Notes under the pieces: model-generated
Databases searched by the model: none
Told to the model about the DNA's origin: nothing
Seen by the model: the letters and a program-made list of their open reading frames with translations, nothing else
Shown here: positions 50,001 through 59,920 of the stretch, one piece after another
Numbering within the stretch: position 1 is the stretch's first letter
How the letters are laid out: every line of letters begins with the position of its first letter
Assembly (NCBI GenBank): GCA_002471015.1
Contig: DKPB01000034.1
Location: 53,021 to 117,020 of the forward strand
DNA length: 64,000 nt
Origin: Stenotrophomonas sp. UBA7346
GTDB lineage: Bacteria > Pseudomonadota > Gammaproteobacteria > Xanthomonadales > Xanthomonadaceae
Reading direction: 5' to 3'
Made by a program: the position numbers and the translations under genes

Positions 50001-50110
50001 GGGTACACCCCGCCGCATTTTTTGCCGCTGATCGGGGCACACCTTAGCCGCAAGCCGTAAGAGGGACTGACTGCGGTCACAAAGCAGCCAGGCCCGGACA
50101 GCGCCTGGAC

Positions 50111-50136
50111 AAAAAAGGGGGGCCCGCAGGCCCCCA
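50111..50136 (-). terminator. Rho-independent terminator of aceA
   Basis: On the minus strand GGGGGCC (50135-50129) pairs with GGCCCCC (50124-50118) around TGCG, then six T residues at 50116-50111. It begins about 30 bp after the aceA stop. Confidence 0.85.
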
Positions 50137-50166
50137 AAGCAAACATGCTGCCGGAATCGATCCCGC

Positions 50167-51498
<1,332 letters not shown>

Positions 51499-51541
51499 CG
51501 TGTCGTCCTCAAGTCGAATGCGTACGTAGGGGAAAGTCGGG

Positions 51542-53185
51542 TCAATCGATCTGCCGATACGCCGGCAGGGTCAGGAACTCGGCCAGGGTGTCGGCGCGGC
51601 TGAGCTGGTCGAGCAGGCCGATGGCCTGGGTGATGCGGCTGCCACCGGGCAGTGCGGAGGTGTCGCCGAGGCGCGCCGGCAGCGCGCGCAGGGTGCTGTC
51701 CAGCAGCGCGAAGTCGATCGCGGTGCCGTCATCCAGATGCTGGTTGCCGGCATGCAGCCACTGCCAGATCTGGCTGCGGCTGATCTCGGCGGTGGCCGCG
51801 TCTTCCATCAGGTTGTGGATGGGCACGCAGCCGTTGCCGTCCAGCCAGGCGGCCAGGTAACGCACGCAGACTTCGACGTTGTTCTCGAAGCCGGCGCGGG
51901 TAACCGTGCCGTTGCAGGGCGCGATCAGTTCATCGCGGTTGGCCTGCACATCACGGCGCAGCACGTGGTGCTGGTTGGGGCCGGACATGTGCTCGTCGAA
52001 GATGGCGCGCGCCACCGGGATCAGCGCCGGGTGTGCCACCCAGGTGCCGTCGTGGCCGGCAGTGACCTCGCGCAGCTTGTCGGCACGCACCCGCGCCATC
52101 GCCTGCTCGTTGGCGGCGGCGTCGTGGTTGATCGGGATCTGCGCAGCCATGCCGCCCATCGCATGTGCGCCACGGCGATGGCAGGTCTTGATCAGCAGTT
52201 CCGAATAGGCCTTCAGGAACGGCTGGGTCATGGTCACCTGGCCGCGTTCCGGCAGCACCTTGTCGGCGTGGCGGCGGAAGGTCTTCAGGTAGGAGAAAAT
52301 GTAATCCCAGCGACCGCAGTTCAGGCCGACGATGCGCTCGCGCAGCGCATGCAGGATCTCGTCCATCTCGAACACCGCCGGCAGCGTCTCGATCAGCACG
52401 GTGACCTTGATCTGCCCCTGCGGCAGGCCCAGCATGCCCTCGATGTGCGACAGCGCGGTCTCCCACAGCGCCGCCTCTTCCATCGACTGCAGCTTGGGCA
52501 GGTAGAAGTACGGGCCGCGGTCCTTGTCCATCAGCGTCTGCGCGTTGTGGAAGGCGAACAGCGCCGCATCGAACAGGCCGCCGGCAATCGGCTGGCCGTC
52601 GATCAGCACGTGCTTCTCGTCCAGGTGCCAGCCACGCGGGCGCACGATCAGCACCGCCTGCTCGTCGAACGGCCGCAGCGTGTAGTGCTTGCCCGGGCCC
52701 TTGGCGGTGGCCGGCGCGGTGAAATCCAGGTCACCGCGCACCGCCGCCTTCATCGTCTGCTGGCCGGCCAGCACATTGCGCCAAGTCGGCGAGGTCGAAT
52801 CCTCGAAGTCGGCCATGAACACCTTGGCACCGGAGTTCAGCGCATTGATGACCATCTTCGGGTCGGTGGGCCCGGTGATCTCGACGCGGCGGTCCTGCAG
52901 CGCGGCCGGGATCGGCGCCACCCGCCAGTCCTCCTCGCGGATGGCGCGGGTATCGGCGCGGAAATCCGGCAGCCCGCCCTGGTCGAAGAAGGCCTGGCGC
53001 TCGCGCCGGGCCGCCAAGCGTGCCTGCCGGCCCGGCTCGACCGCCCGGTGCAGCGATACGAGCAGGCCCAGCACGCCGGCCGGCAGCAGCGCGGACTGGC
53101 CGGCCAGCTGGGTGGTCAGGGTGATGCCCGGGGTCGGGCGGGGGGCGGACTGCTGGGCAACGACTGCGTGGGCGACGGCGGACAT
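51542..53185 (-). CDS. aceB: Malate synthase A AceB
   Basis: A 547-residue malate synthase A. Recognisable segments are MVINALNSGAKVFMADFEDSTSP, PFDEQAVLIVRPRGWHLDEKHVLIDG, ITV-type VLIETLPAVFEMDEILHALRERIVGLNCGRWDYIFSYLK with the catalytic Glu/Asp region, and NRDELIAPCNGTVTRAGFENNVEVCVRYLAAWLDGNGCVPIHNLMEDAATAEISR. It condenses glyoxylate with acetyl-CoA. The next gene upstream is a divergent LysR regulator. Confidence 0.96.
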   Translation of the reverse strand: MSAVAHAVVAQQSAPRPTPGITLTTQLAGQSALLPAGVLGLLVSLHRAVEPGRQARLAARRERQAFFDQGGLPDFRADTRAIREEDWRVAPIPAALQDRRVEITGPTDPKMVINALNSGAKVFMADFEDSTSPTWRNVLAGQQTMKAAVRGDLDFTAPATAKGPGKHYTLRPFDEQAVLIVRPRGWHLDEKHVLIDGQPIAGGLFDAALFAFHNAQTLMDKDRGPYFYLPKLQSMEEAALWETALSHIEGMLGLPQGQIKVTVLIETLPAVFEMDEILHALRERIVGLNCGRWDYIFSYLKTFRRHADKVLPERGQVTMTQPFLKAYSELLIKTCHRRGAHAMGGMAAQIPINHDAAANEQAMARVRADKLREVTAGHDGTWVAHPALIPVARAIFDEHMSGPNQHHVLRRDVQANRDELIAPCNGTVTRAGFENNVEVCVRYLAAWLDGNGCVPIHNLMEDAATAEISRSQIWQWLHAGNQHLDDGTAIDFALLDSTLRALPARLGDTSALPGGSRITQAIGLLDQLSRADTLAEFLTLPAYRQID

Positions 53186-53293
53186 CGGAGGTACCTGCGT
53201 ATGTCGGGGACTCCAACGTGCCGCCGCAGGGAGGTATTTAACAAAACAGTTTTTGCAATGTTATCTATAAGTTGTGCTAATACTGGCATCGCC

Positions 53294-54262
53294 ATGCCCA
53301 CCAAGACGCCCGTAACCCCGCGTTTTTCCTACAAGTCTGATCGGCTCAAGCCGCTGCGGGCGTTCCTGCAGACGGTGCGCCTGGGCTCGGTTTCGCGTGC
53401 CTCGGAAGCGCTTTTTGTCAGCCAGCCGGCGGTGAGCCTGCAGCTGCAGGCGCTGGAACGGGAGCTGGGGGTGGTGCTGTTCGAGCGCAGCGGGCGCCGA
53501 CTGGTGCCTACCCGCGAGGGTCAGCTGCTGTACGACATGGCCCAGCCGCTGGTTGAAAGCCTGGACGGGCTGCTGCCGCGGTTCCGCGAGAAGGTCAGCG
53601 GGCTGGATGCCGGCGAGCTCAATATCGCCGCAAATTCGTCGACCATCCTTTACCTCCTGCCCAAGATCGTCGAAAACTTCCGCCAACAGCACCCGGATGT
53701 GCGCCTGACCCTGCACAACGCGATCAGTGCCGACGGCACCGACCTGCTGCGCAGCGACGCCGCCGACCTGGCCATCGGCTCGATGATGGATGTGCCCGCC
53801 GACCTCAGCTATGCACCGGTCTACCGCTTCGAGCAGGTGCTGATCACTCCGCCCGACCACCCGCTGGCGAAGAAAAAGAACCTGACGCTGGAAGACCTGT
53901 CGCCGTGGCCGCTGATCCTGCCGCCGCGCCGGCAGATCACCTGGCGGCTGGTTGACCTGGTGTTCCAGCAGCACCGCGTGCCTTACACGGTGGCGCTGGA
54001 GGTGGGCGGCTGGGAGGTGATCAAGCAGTACGTGGCAATGGGCATGGGCATCAGCATCGTCACCGCCCTGTGCCTGAACGACAGCGACCGCGACAAGCTG
54101 GCGACGCGGGCGATGAGCGATTACTTCCCCTCGCGCAGCTATGGCGTGGTGGTGCGACGGGGCAAGGCGCTGTCGCCGCAGGCGCGCGCATTCGTTGAGT
54201 TGATCCAACCGGATCTGTTTGCGCCGCGGCAGTACGACGATACCGGGCATTCGGAGCGGTAG
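53294..54262 (+). CDS. LysR-family regulator divergent from aceBA
   Basis: A 322-residue regulator with the winged helix at residues ~20-80 (LRAFLQTVRLGSVSRASEALFVSQPAVSLQLQALERELGVVLFERSGRRLVPTREGQLLYD) and a CysB-like effector domain with ANSSTILYLLPKIVENFRQQHPDVRLTLHNAISADG and WEVIKQYVAMGMGISIV. It diverges from aceB, 108 bp away, so it is the likely regulator of the glyoxylate shunt. ATG at 53294. A long open frame continues upstream antisense to aceB but is not coding. Confidence 0.9.
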   Translation: MPTKTPVTPRFSYKSDRLKPLRAFLQTVRLGSVSRASEALFVSQPAVSLQLQALERELGVVLFERSGRRLVPTREGQLLYDMAQPLVESLDGLLPRFREKVSGLDAGELNIAANSSTILYLLPKIVENFRQQHPDVRLTLHNAISADGTDLLRSDAADLAIGSMMDVPADLSYAPVYRFEQVLITPPDHPLAKKKNLTLEDLSPWPLILPPRRQITWRLVDLVFQQHRVPYTVALEVGGWEVIKQYVAMGMGISIVTALCLNDSDRDKLATRAMSDYFPSRSYGVVVRRGKALSPQARAFVELIQPDLFAPRQYDDTGHSER

Positions 54263-54289
54263 GTTTTTTGGTTTTGCCCATGAGCCGTC

Positions 54290-54418
54290 ATTCCCGCGCA
54301 GGCGGGGCTTTCAACCAACGTATGTTGGGTCATCGCTCCTGCTTCTGCCCGGCTCTGGCCTTTGCCCTGGCCTCCTCACACCCCGCATGGAGCGATCCCC
54401 GCCTACGCGGGGATGACG
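54290..54418. repeat. CATTCCCGC-type dispersed inverted repeat
   Basis: CATTCCCGCGCAGGCGGGGC (about 54290-54309) and its partner GATCCCCGCCTACGCGGGGATGACG (54394-54418) form an inverted pair around a less conserved middle. Elements of this kind are dispersed through many proteobacterial genomes. It lies between two plus-strand LysR genes. Confidence 0.65.
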
Positions 54419-54463
54419 AACTGATGGTTGGTCGGTAAGGCCTTCGCAGCCTAGACTGCCGCG

Positions 54464-55372
54464 ATGTCCCTGGAACTCCGCCACCTGCGCTACTTCCTGG
54501 CCGTCGCCGACACCCTGCACTTCGGCCGTGCCGCCGAGCGCCTGGGCATGTCGCAACCGCCGCTCAGCCAACAGATCCGGCAACTGGAGACCCTGCTTGG
54601 CGCGCAGTTGTTCGTACGCAGCCACCGCCGCGTGCAGCTCACGCCCGCTGGCGAAGTGTTGCTGGAACAGGCGCGCGACATCCTGCAGCGCGTGGACAAG
54701 GCGGTGGACACGGTGCAGCGTGCGCAACGTGGCGAGAGCGGCGAACTACGCATCGGCCTGACCCGCGCCACGCCGCTGTCGCCGCAGATACCGCGCGCGA
54801 TCTTCAGCTACCGCCAGCAGCACCCGCAGGTGCAGATGCAGCTGCGCGAGATGAACAGCCTGCGCCAGATCGAGGCCCTGCTTGCCGACGAACTGGACGT
54901 GGGCATCATCCGCAAGCGCGTGCTGCCGGATGAGCTGGTGGCACAGCATCTGTTTGATGACCCACTGGCGCTGGTGGTGCATGCCAGCCACCCGGCGCTG
55001 CGTGGCAAGGCCCCCGCGAGCGCGCGCCTGTCGCTGAAGCAATTCGCGCTCGACCCGTTTGTCGGCTTCTCACGCGACTCGGGTGCGGGCATCCACGATC
55101 ATGTGATCACCCTGTGCCGCAATGCCGGCTTCAGCCCGCGCATCGTGCAGGAAGCCGGCGAATCATCGACCTTGATCAGCCTGGTCGCGGCCGGGCTGGG
55201 CGTCTGCGTGCTGCCCTCCTCCTGCAGCCACATCCAGGTGGAAGGCGCGTGCTTTGTCGAACTGGCCGACCGTGGCGCGGCGTCGGAGATCCAGCTGGCG
55301 TGGCGGCGTGAAGCAGTGACGCCGTTATTGCGGCAGTTCATTGCGTTGCTGCGGCAGGGGGTGGCTGGGTAA
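54464..55372 (+). CDS. LysR-family regulator
   Basis: A 302-residue regulator of the BenM/CatM-like subgroup: MSLELRHLRYFLAVADTLHFGRAAERLGMSQPPLSQQIRQLETLLGAQLFVRSHRRVQLTPAGE, then the effector domain ELRIGLTRATPLSPQIPRAIFSY and AAGLGVCVLPSS. It converges with the MFS exporter gene, which is its possible target or a neighbour by chance. Confidence 0.9.
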   Translation: MSLELRHLRYFLAVADTLHFGRAAERLGMSQPPLSQQIRQLETLLGAQLFVRSHRRVQLTPAGEVLLEQARDILQRVDKAVDTVQRAQRGESGELRIGLTRATPLSPQIPRAIFSYRQQHPQVQMQLREMNSLRQIEALLADELDVGIIRKRVLPDELVAQHLFDDPLALVVHASHPALRGKAPASARLSLKQFALDPFVGFSRDSGAGIHDHVITLCRNAGFSPRIVQEAGESSTLISLVAAGLGVCVLPSSCSHIQVEGACFVELADRGAASEIQLAWRREAVTPLLRQFIALLRQGVAG

Positions 55373-55415
55373 CTGGCAGGGTGGAAGTAGAGGCAAGAAC
55401 AAAGGCCAAAGCCAA

Positions 55416-55520
55416 AGCACCCCTCCCCAACCCTCCCCTGCGCTATGCGCAAGGGAGGGGGCAAAGCTCAGCCCCCTCCCTTTGCCGTAGGCAAGGGGAG
55501 GGTTGGGGAGGGGTGCTTCT
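55416..55520. repeat. Paired CCCTCCCC-type repeats
   Basis: Two copies in opposite directions: CCCCTCCCCAACCCTCCCCTGCGC with GCGCAAGGGAGGG (about 55419-55460), and CCCCCTCCCTTTGCC with GGCAAGGGGAGGGTTGGGGA (about 55470-55515). They lie between the convergent LysR and MFS genes. A CAAAGGCCAAAGCCAAAGC tract precedes them. Confidence 0.75.
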
Positions 55521-55532
55521 AGCTTCTAACTC

Positions 55533-56828
55533 TCAGCCCTTCACCTCAACCAACACCAGACCTGCCTCCCGCTCCAGCCGCCGCCACAACCGCCAAGCCG
55601 CACCAACACCGGCCAAGGTCAGCACCAAACAGAAGACACACACACCCGCCCAGCCCCAGTGCGTATAGAACACACCGCCCACGACGCCCAATACGCTGGA
55701 GCCCAGGTAGTACGAAAACAGATACAAGGCCGACGCTTCAGCACGCACTGCACCTGCGCGCACACCCACCCAGCTGCTGGCCACCGAATGGCCGCCAAAG
55801 AACCCGAACGTCGCCAGCGCGATACCCATGGCCATCGCAGGCAACCATGGCATCGCCAGCAGCACAATGCCCGCCAGCACCAGGCCGAACGACAAGGCCA
55901 GCACCGGCCCGCGCCCCATGCGATTGGCCAACTGCCCCATCCACGCCGAGCTGACGCTGCCCACCAGATACACGGTGAAGATCAGCCCCACCACGGTCTG
56001 GCTCAGGCCATAAGGCGGCGCCAGCAGGTGGTAACCCAGATAGTTGTAGAGCGTCACGAATACGCCCAGCAGCAGGAAGCCGCAGGCAAACAACCACGGC
56101 AGCGCGGCATCGCGGAACAAGCCGGCGAAACGTGCGGGCAGTTGTGCCGGCTCGGCACGTTTGGCACGAAAATGGCGCGATGCTGGCAATTGCGTCCACA
56201 GCGCTACGGTTGCCAACAGCGCGATCACACCGACCGCGGCTATACCGGCACGCCAGCCCCAATGGTCGGCGACCACACCGGCGATCAAGCGCCCGCTCAT
56301 GCCACCCACTGCGTTGCCGCCGATGTACAGGCCCATCGCCAGCCCCAGTGCGCGGCTGTCCATTTCCTCCACCAGCCAGGTCATCGCCACCGCAGGCACG
56401 CCGCTCAAGCTCACGCCGAGCAAGGCGCGCAATACCAGCACGGTACTCCAGTCATCGGTCAATGCGGTGGCAAGCGTCAACAAGGCGGAGCTGAGCAGCG
56501 AGGCGACCATCACCGGCCGTCTGCCAACCCGGTCGGAGACGATGCCTGCCACCAGCATCGCCACGGCCAACACGCCGGTGCTTGCCGACAAGGCCAGGGC
56601 GCTGTTGCCGGCGCTGATGCCGAAGTGATTGCTGAAGCCGGGCAGCAGCGGCTGCACGCAGTACAGCACGCCAAAGGTGGCAAAGCCGGCCATGAACAGC
56701 GCCAGCACTGCACGGCGGAAATCAGCGCTGTGCTGCTGGATATAAGGGTGGTCATCGGCCGGGGCCGGCACCGCCAATGGCGGCAGGGAATCACGGCACG
56801 CCATGGCGTCCGTACGATCAGGTTCCAT
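55533..56828 (-). CDS. MFS transporter (YnfM-like)
   Basis: A 431-residue protein with twelve predicted membrane helices in two halves. The family motif A is VSDRVGRRPVMVASLL after helix 2. Other segments are ALLGVSLSGVPAVAMTWLVEEMDSRALGLAMGLYIGGNAVGGMSGRLI and GLIFTVYLVGSVSSAWMGQLANRMGRG. This is the YnfM/arabinose-efflux-like group. Substrate unknown. Start is taken as the first ATG with no strong ribosome site visible. Confidence 0.87.
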   Translation of the reverse strand: MEPDRTDAMACRDSLPPLAVPAPADDHPYIQQHSADFRRAVLALFMAGFATFGVLYCVQPLLPGFSNHFGISAGNSALALSASTGVLAVAMLVAGIVSDRVGRRPVMVASLLSSALLTLATALTDDWSTVLVLRALLGVSLSGVPAVAMTWLVEEMDSRALGLAMGLYIGGNAVGGMSGRLIAGVVADHWGWRAGIAAVGVIALLATVALWTQLPASRHFRAKRAEPAQLPARFAGLFRDAALPWLFACGFLLLGVFVTLYNYLGYHLLAPPYGLSQTVVGLIFTVYLVGSVSSAWMGQLANRMGRGPVLALSFGLVLAGIVLLAMPWLPAMAMGIALATFGFFGGHSVASSWVGVRAGAVRAEASALYLFSYYLGSSVLGVVGGVFYTHWGWAGVCVFCLVLTLAGVGAAWRLWRRLEREAGLVLVEVKG

Positions 56829-57022
56829 CGCATCGAGGCCTGCAAGGGCAGGCCGGTTGGTTGAACACGTGCGCCAGCTTGGACCCTTTCATCCAGTCGA
56901 TCCATAACCCACTACATACCGATTGATATATTTCCGGTATTGATCGACACGGAACTCCGCAGCTTGCGGCCCAGCGCACTACCCCAGCCCATCCTGAGCG
57001 CGAGCTTGGGGACAACTGCCTG

Positions 57023-57643
57023 TCAAAGCCGCTGCCACGCCGGCCCCTGCCCGCGCCGCCAGTACACCGCCACCGCTTTGCCGTAGACCGTATCGGCATC
57101 GACCAGACCGAAGAAGCGCCCATCAAAACTGTTGCCGCGGTGATCGCCCAGCACCAGCAGCTTGCCCTCCGGGATGGTGATGCCGGCAATGTCCGGGCCG
57201 CCGCCCTCCTCCAGGTCCAGGCTTACCCGCTTGTTGCCGAACAGCTCACCCGCCAGCGCATGCTGCAGCGGCTGCCCATTGATGCTCAGGTAGCCGTCGT
57301 GCAATTGCACGCGGTCGCCCGCTACCGCCACCACCCGCTTGATCAAGCGGGTGCCGTCGGCAGGCGAATCGAATACCGCAACATCGCCGCGCTGCGGCTG
57401 GCCGGTAGCCAATAGCCGCACCGGGGTGAACGGCAGGCGCAGGCCGTAAGCACGCATGTCGACCGCAACCCGGTCACCGGGCTGCAGCGTCGGCTGCATG
57501 GAGCCACTGGGCACCTGGTAATGGTTGGCCAGGCTGTCGCGCGCCGCACCCAGCAACAACAGCATCACCACCAGCGGCAGCGCTTCACGCCGCAGCCAGG
57601 CCAGAACCGGGTGCGGATCACGCTCCACCATGGTTTCGCCCAT
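57023..57643 (-). CDS. lepB: Signal peptidase I (LepB-type, second-copy-like)
   Basis: A 206-residue signal peptidase I. The catalytic Ser is in YQVPSGSMQPTLQPGDRVAV, the Lys in TRLIKRVVAVAGDRVQ, and the family box LVLGDHRGNSFDGRFFGLVDADTVYG follows. One N-terminal membrane helix is seen (LPLVVMLLLLGAARDSLA). It is shorter than a typical two-helix LepB and not beside lepA/rnc, so it is probably an additional copy. It follows the membrane protein gene at 57698-58360 in the same direction. Confidence 0.88.
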   Translation of the reverse strand: MGETMVERDPHPVLAWLRREALPLVVMLLLLGAARDSLANHYQVPSGSMQPTLQPGDRVAVDMRAYGLRLPFTPVRLLATGQPQRGDVAVFDSPADGTRLIKRVVAVAGDRVQLHDGYLSINGQPLQHALAGELFGNKRVSLDLEEGGGPDIAGITIPEGKLLVLGDHRGNSFDGRFFGLVDADTVYGKAVAVYWRRGQGPAWQRL

Positions 57644-57697
57644 GACACTCTCCTGAAGGATGACCTCAGGTGGACCGGGGCGGCCGGCAGAAGTTCC

Positions 57698-58360
57698 TCA
57701 CAACCGACGCATGGCGGGCTCCGCCGTGGCGCCCTCGGCCGGTTGTACTGCCGGGGTGCGCAGCCGCTGTGCCACATGCGCCAGGCTGCCAGCGAGGATG
57801 AAGGTGTAGCCGAGCAGTTCGGTGGTTTCCTCGATGGCGTTCTTGAACACCCGGATGTAGCTGTCGTCCAGCAAGCCCTGCCACAGCGAGGTCAGGCCGA
57901 TCAGGCGTGCATAGCACAACAGCAGCACCAGCCCGATGGTCATCAAGGTACCGGCGCGGGTGCCGAGAAAGCGCACCAGCCCCGACAGCGCTGCGCGCCA
58001 TTGCCGGGAAGCATAGAAAAGGCAGCCCATCGCCACCGGCAGTGCCAACCACTTCCATAACCCATGCAGCAGCAGATCAAACAGCGCATCCATCTCACGC
58101 AGCAGCATGCAGGCGAACAAGCCCGCTGCCAGCACCGCGAAACGGCGGTCCTCCACACGCCTGCGTGCCAATCGCACAAAAGCCAGCACACTGGCCAGCA
58201 GGAAGCCCTCCTGGGTCAGCTCCACCAGGGACCACTCACCCACCCCATCGCCCAGCCAATGGATATCGCAATACAGCAGCAGTGCCGGCAAGCTGACCAT
58301 CAGCGCGAACACGCCGGTACGGGTGAGATGGGAAAGCAGGAATCGATAGTCGTTGTTCAC
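57698..58360 (-). CDS. Polytopic membrane protein, unknown function
   Basis: A hydrophobic protein of about 220 residues if started at a GTG at 58360 (VNNDYRFLLSHLTRTGVFALM); an in-frame stretch upstream to 58576 looks non-coding (Cys-rich, no ribosome site). About six membrane segments are visible, such as ALMVSLPALLLYC, GFLLASVLAFVRLA and LMTIGLVLLLCYARLIGLTSLW. I do not recognise a family. It is 54 bp upstream of the signal peptidase gene. Start uncertain. Confidence 0.55.
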   Translation of the reverse strand: MNNDYRFLLSHLTRTGVFALMVSLPALLLYCDIHWLGDGVGEWSLVELTQEGFLLASVLAFVRLARRRVEDRRFAVLAAGLFACMLLREMDALFDLLLHGLWKWLALPVAMGCLFYASRQWRAALSGLVRFLGTRAGTLMTIGLVLLLCYARLIGLTSLWQGLLDDSYIRVFKNAIEETTELLGYTFILAGSLAHVAQRLRTPAVQPAEGATAEPAMRRL

Positions 58361-58696
58361 GTCATGCAGCGCCGGCACGGGCGCATCCAATAGCAACAGG
58401 GGGAGTTCACCAGGCGCGCAGTGATCCGTGCAGCGCACGGGTCCGGCAAAAGGAGTGATGGGGCGTATTTTCCCATGTGCGCACGCCTGCAGGCAGAGAG
58501 CCAACGGAACACTGCCGTCCGCATTGGCGACACATGCGGCAAACACATCGGCGGGCAACTGCGTACACAACAACACCGGCCCTACGCGAAATGCTACGCA
58601 GTATTTACGCCTGAACGACCACGCACCATGGCGCGGTTACGGGGCCTGCGCGCATCGTGGCATCACCGCGCCCCGAGGCGCATCGTTGGAAAGAAC
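58361..58696. other. 336-bp region between divergent genes
   Basis: It holds the possible N-terminal extension of the membrane-protein gene and the leader of the dehydroquinase-like gene. I see no clear promoter or repeat. A GGAAAG sequence at 58688-58693 lies close to the next start and may be its ribosome site. Confidence 0.35.
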
Positions 58697-59095
58697 ATGA
58701 CCATCCTGTTGATCCAGCAACGCAGTGTGGACGCACCTGCCGAGGTACCGGCGCTGCCTGCCGAGCTGGCCGGGCATGCACTGCAGTGCCAGCAGTGCAC
58801 GTCGTTGCCGGGACTGTTGCGGTGCCTGCGCGCCGCGCGCCATAGCCAGCCAATGTGGCTGCTGCTCGAGTCGATCAGCGCCAGCGCAGCGCAATGGCAC
58901 CGCCATGCGGCAGCCTTGCGTAGCGCATTGGATGCGGCGCCCATGCCCTACATCGAGATCGCCCGCTGCGATGCCGACGCCCTGGACAGCCACCTGCAAC
59001 CACACCATGCCCCCGTCGCCCTGGTCTGCGGCAGCGGCGCGCGACAACTGTCGCTGGCCATCACCACGCGTCGCCTGCTGGCGCAGGAGGCCTGA
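58697..59095 (+). CDS. Degenerate type II dehydroquinase (AroQ)-like protein, first copy
   Basis: A 132-residue protein. Its C-terminal part, PYIEIARCDADALDSHLQPHHAP, then ALVCGSGARQLSLAI, lines up with the AroQ segment (P-x-I-E-V-H-L-S-N ... G-x-G-x-x-S-Y-x-L-A-L), and its start TILLIQQ resembles ILLLNGPN. The catalytic His of EVH is lost (EIA), as are the NGPNLN and Asn-Arg motifs. It is probably a non-catalytic relative. It is followed after 3 bp by a second such gene. Confidence 0.6.
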   Translation: MTILLIQQRSVDAPAEVPALPAELAGHALQCQQCTSLPGLLRCLRAARHSQPMWLLLESISASAAQWHRHAAALRSALDAAPMPYIEIARCDADALDSHLQPHHAPVALVCGSGARQLSLAITTRRLLAQEA

Positions 59096-59098
59096 GCC

Positions 59099-59545
59099 AT
59101 GTCGATCTTCATCGTGCGTGGCCCGGAAGGCAGCGGCCCGCTGCAACAGGCGGCCGCCCCGTTGCCAGCAGCAGTGATGGCCGCACTGGTGCGGCGCGCA
59201 CTGGATAGCGGCACCAGCATCGCCGTGCGTAACTGCCGCTGCGAGCAGGAGCTGATCGAGGCGCTGTGCGCTGCCGATCACAGCAAAGGTGAAGTCACCC
59301 TGCTGGCGCCGGGTGCCTGCGTGCGCAGCACGCGCCTGCATCGACTGCTGCCGCATCTGCACAATGCCTACGTCGAGGTACATGACGATGATGGACGCAT
59401 GCAGCCGCCGGGGCTGCCCCACCACGGCAGGCGGCTGGCAGTGGCACGGGGCTTCCGCGCGCAGAGCTATGTACTGGCTCTGGAGATCGCACTGGAACAC
59501 CTGGGCTGCAGTGAAGCCGGCAACCGCGTCCACGTGGGCACCTGA
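59099..59545 (+). CDS. Degenerate type II dehydroquinase (AroQ)-like protein, second copy
   Basis: A 148-residue protein. It lines up with AroQ along most of its length: MSIFIVRGPE (for ILxxNGPN), IAVRNCRCEQELIEALCAAD (for the SNxEGELID segment), VTLLAPGACVRSTRLHRLLP (for INPGAYTHTSVALRDAL), AYVEVHDDD (for EVHLSN) and VARGFRAQSYVLALEIAL (for GFGAQSYxLAL). Tyr-24, Asn and most active-site residues are replaced, though the VEVH His is retained. It overlaps neither neighbour; 3 bp separates it from the first copy. Role unknown. Confidence 0.6.
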   Translation: MSIFIVRGPEGSGPLQQAAAPLPAAVMAALVRRALDSGTSIAVRNCRCEQELIEALCAADHSKGEVTLLAPGACVRSTRLHRLLPHLHNAYVEVHDDDGRMQPPGLPHHGRRLAVARGFRAQSYVLALEIALEHLGCSEAGNRVHVGT

Positions 59546-59574
59546 CCTCCCGCAGCACCCTTCTGGACGACCCG

Positions 59575-59850
59575 ATGAAAACCCGCTCCGTTCCCGACCA
59601 TGAGCCACGGTACTGCAGCCAATGCCATGGCACGTCCGCTGGCAGCAACGGCAGGCAGTACATCGCCAGCTACGAGGTGCATGTGGACGGCCACGCCTTC
59701 TGGTGGGGCCACCTGGCCCTGCACCTGGTTGACGGCGATGCCCTGTTGCAGGATCCACAGGCTTTGCTGGATGCCCTGTGCGCCCGCGCCGCCGGGCGCC
59801 ATGACGTGGCCGCGGTGCAGGTGCGACTGGTCATGATCAGCCGCCTGTGA
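59575..59850 (+). CDS. Small hypothetical protein
   Basis: A 91-residue protein with a Cys pair near the N-terminus (RYCSQCHGTSAG) and sequences such as IASYEVHVDGHAFWWGHLALHLVDGDALLQ. No signal peptide. No family recognised; the CxxC could bind a metal. It is 29 bp after the second dehydroquinase-like gene in the same direction and probably shares its message. Confidence 0.6.
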   Translation: MKTRSVPDHEPRYCSQCHGTSAGSNGRQYIASYEVHVDGHAFWWGHLALHLVDGDALLQDPQALLDALCARAAGRHDVAAVQVRLVMISRL

Positions 59851-59865
59851 CCAACTGCAATGACA

Positions 59866-59889
59866 AACGGCAGGGTTTCCCCTGCCGTT
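59866..59889. terminator. Bidirectional hairpin between convergent genes
   Basis: AACGGCAGGG (59866-59875) pairs perfectly with CCCTGCCGTT (59880-59889) around TTTC. It lies between the plus-strand small gene and the minus-strand M3 peptidase and may end both, though T-tracts are weak. Confidence 0.7.
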
Positions 59890-59920
59890 CGTCGTTTCAC
59901 ACAATCACGCTGGCGCGTGC

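Noticed and set aside
51737..53293. Long open frame upstream of and in frame with the LysR gene at 53294
   Set aside because: It is antisense to aceB and has no motif; the LysR protein starts at 53294.
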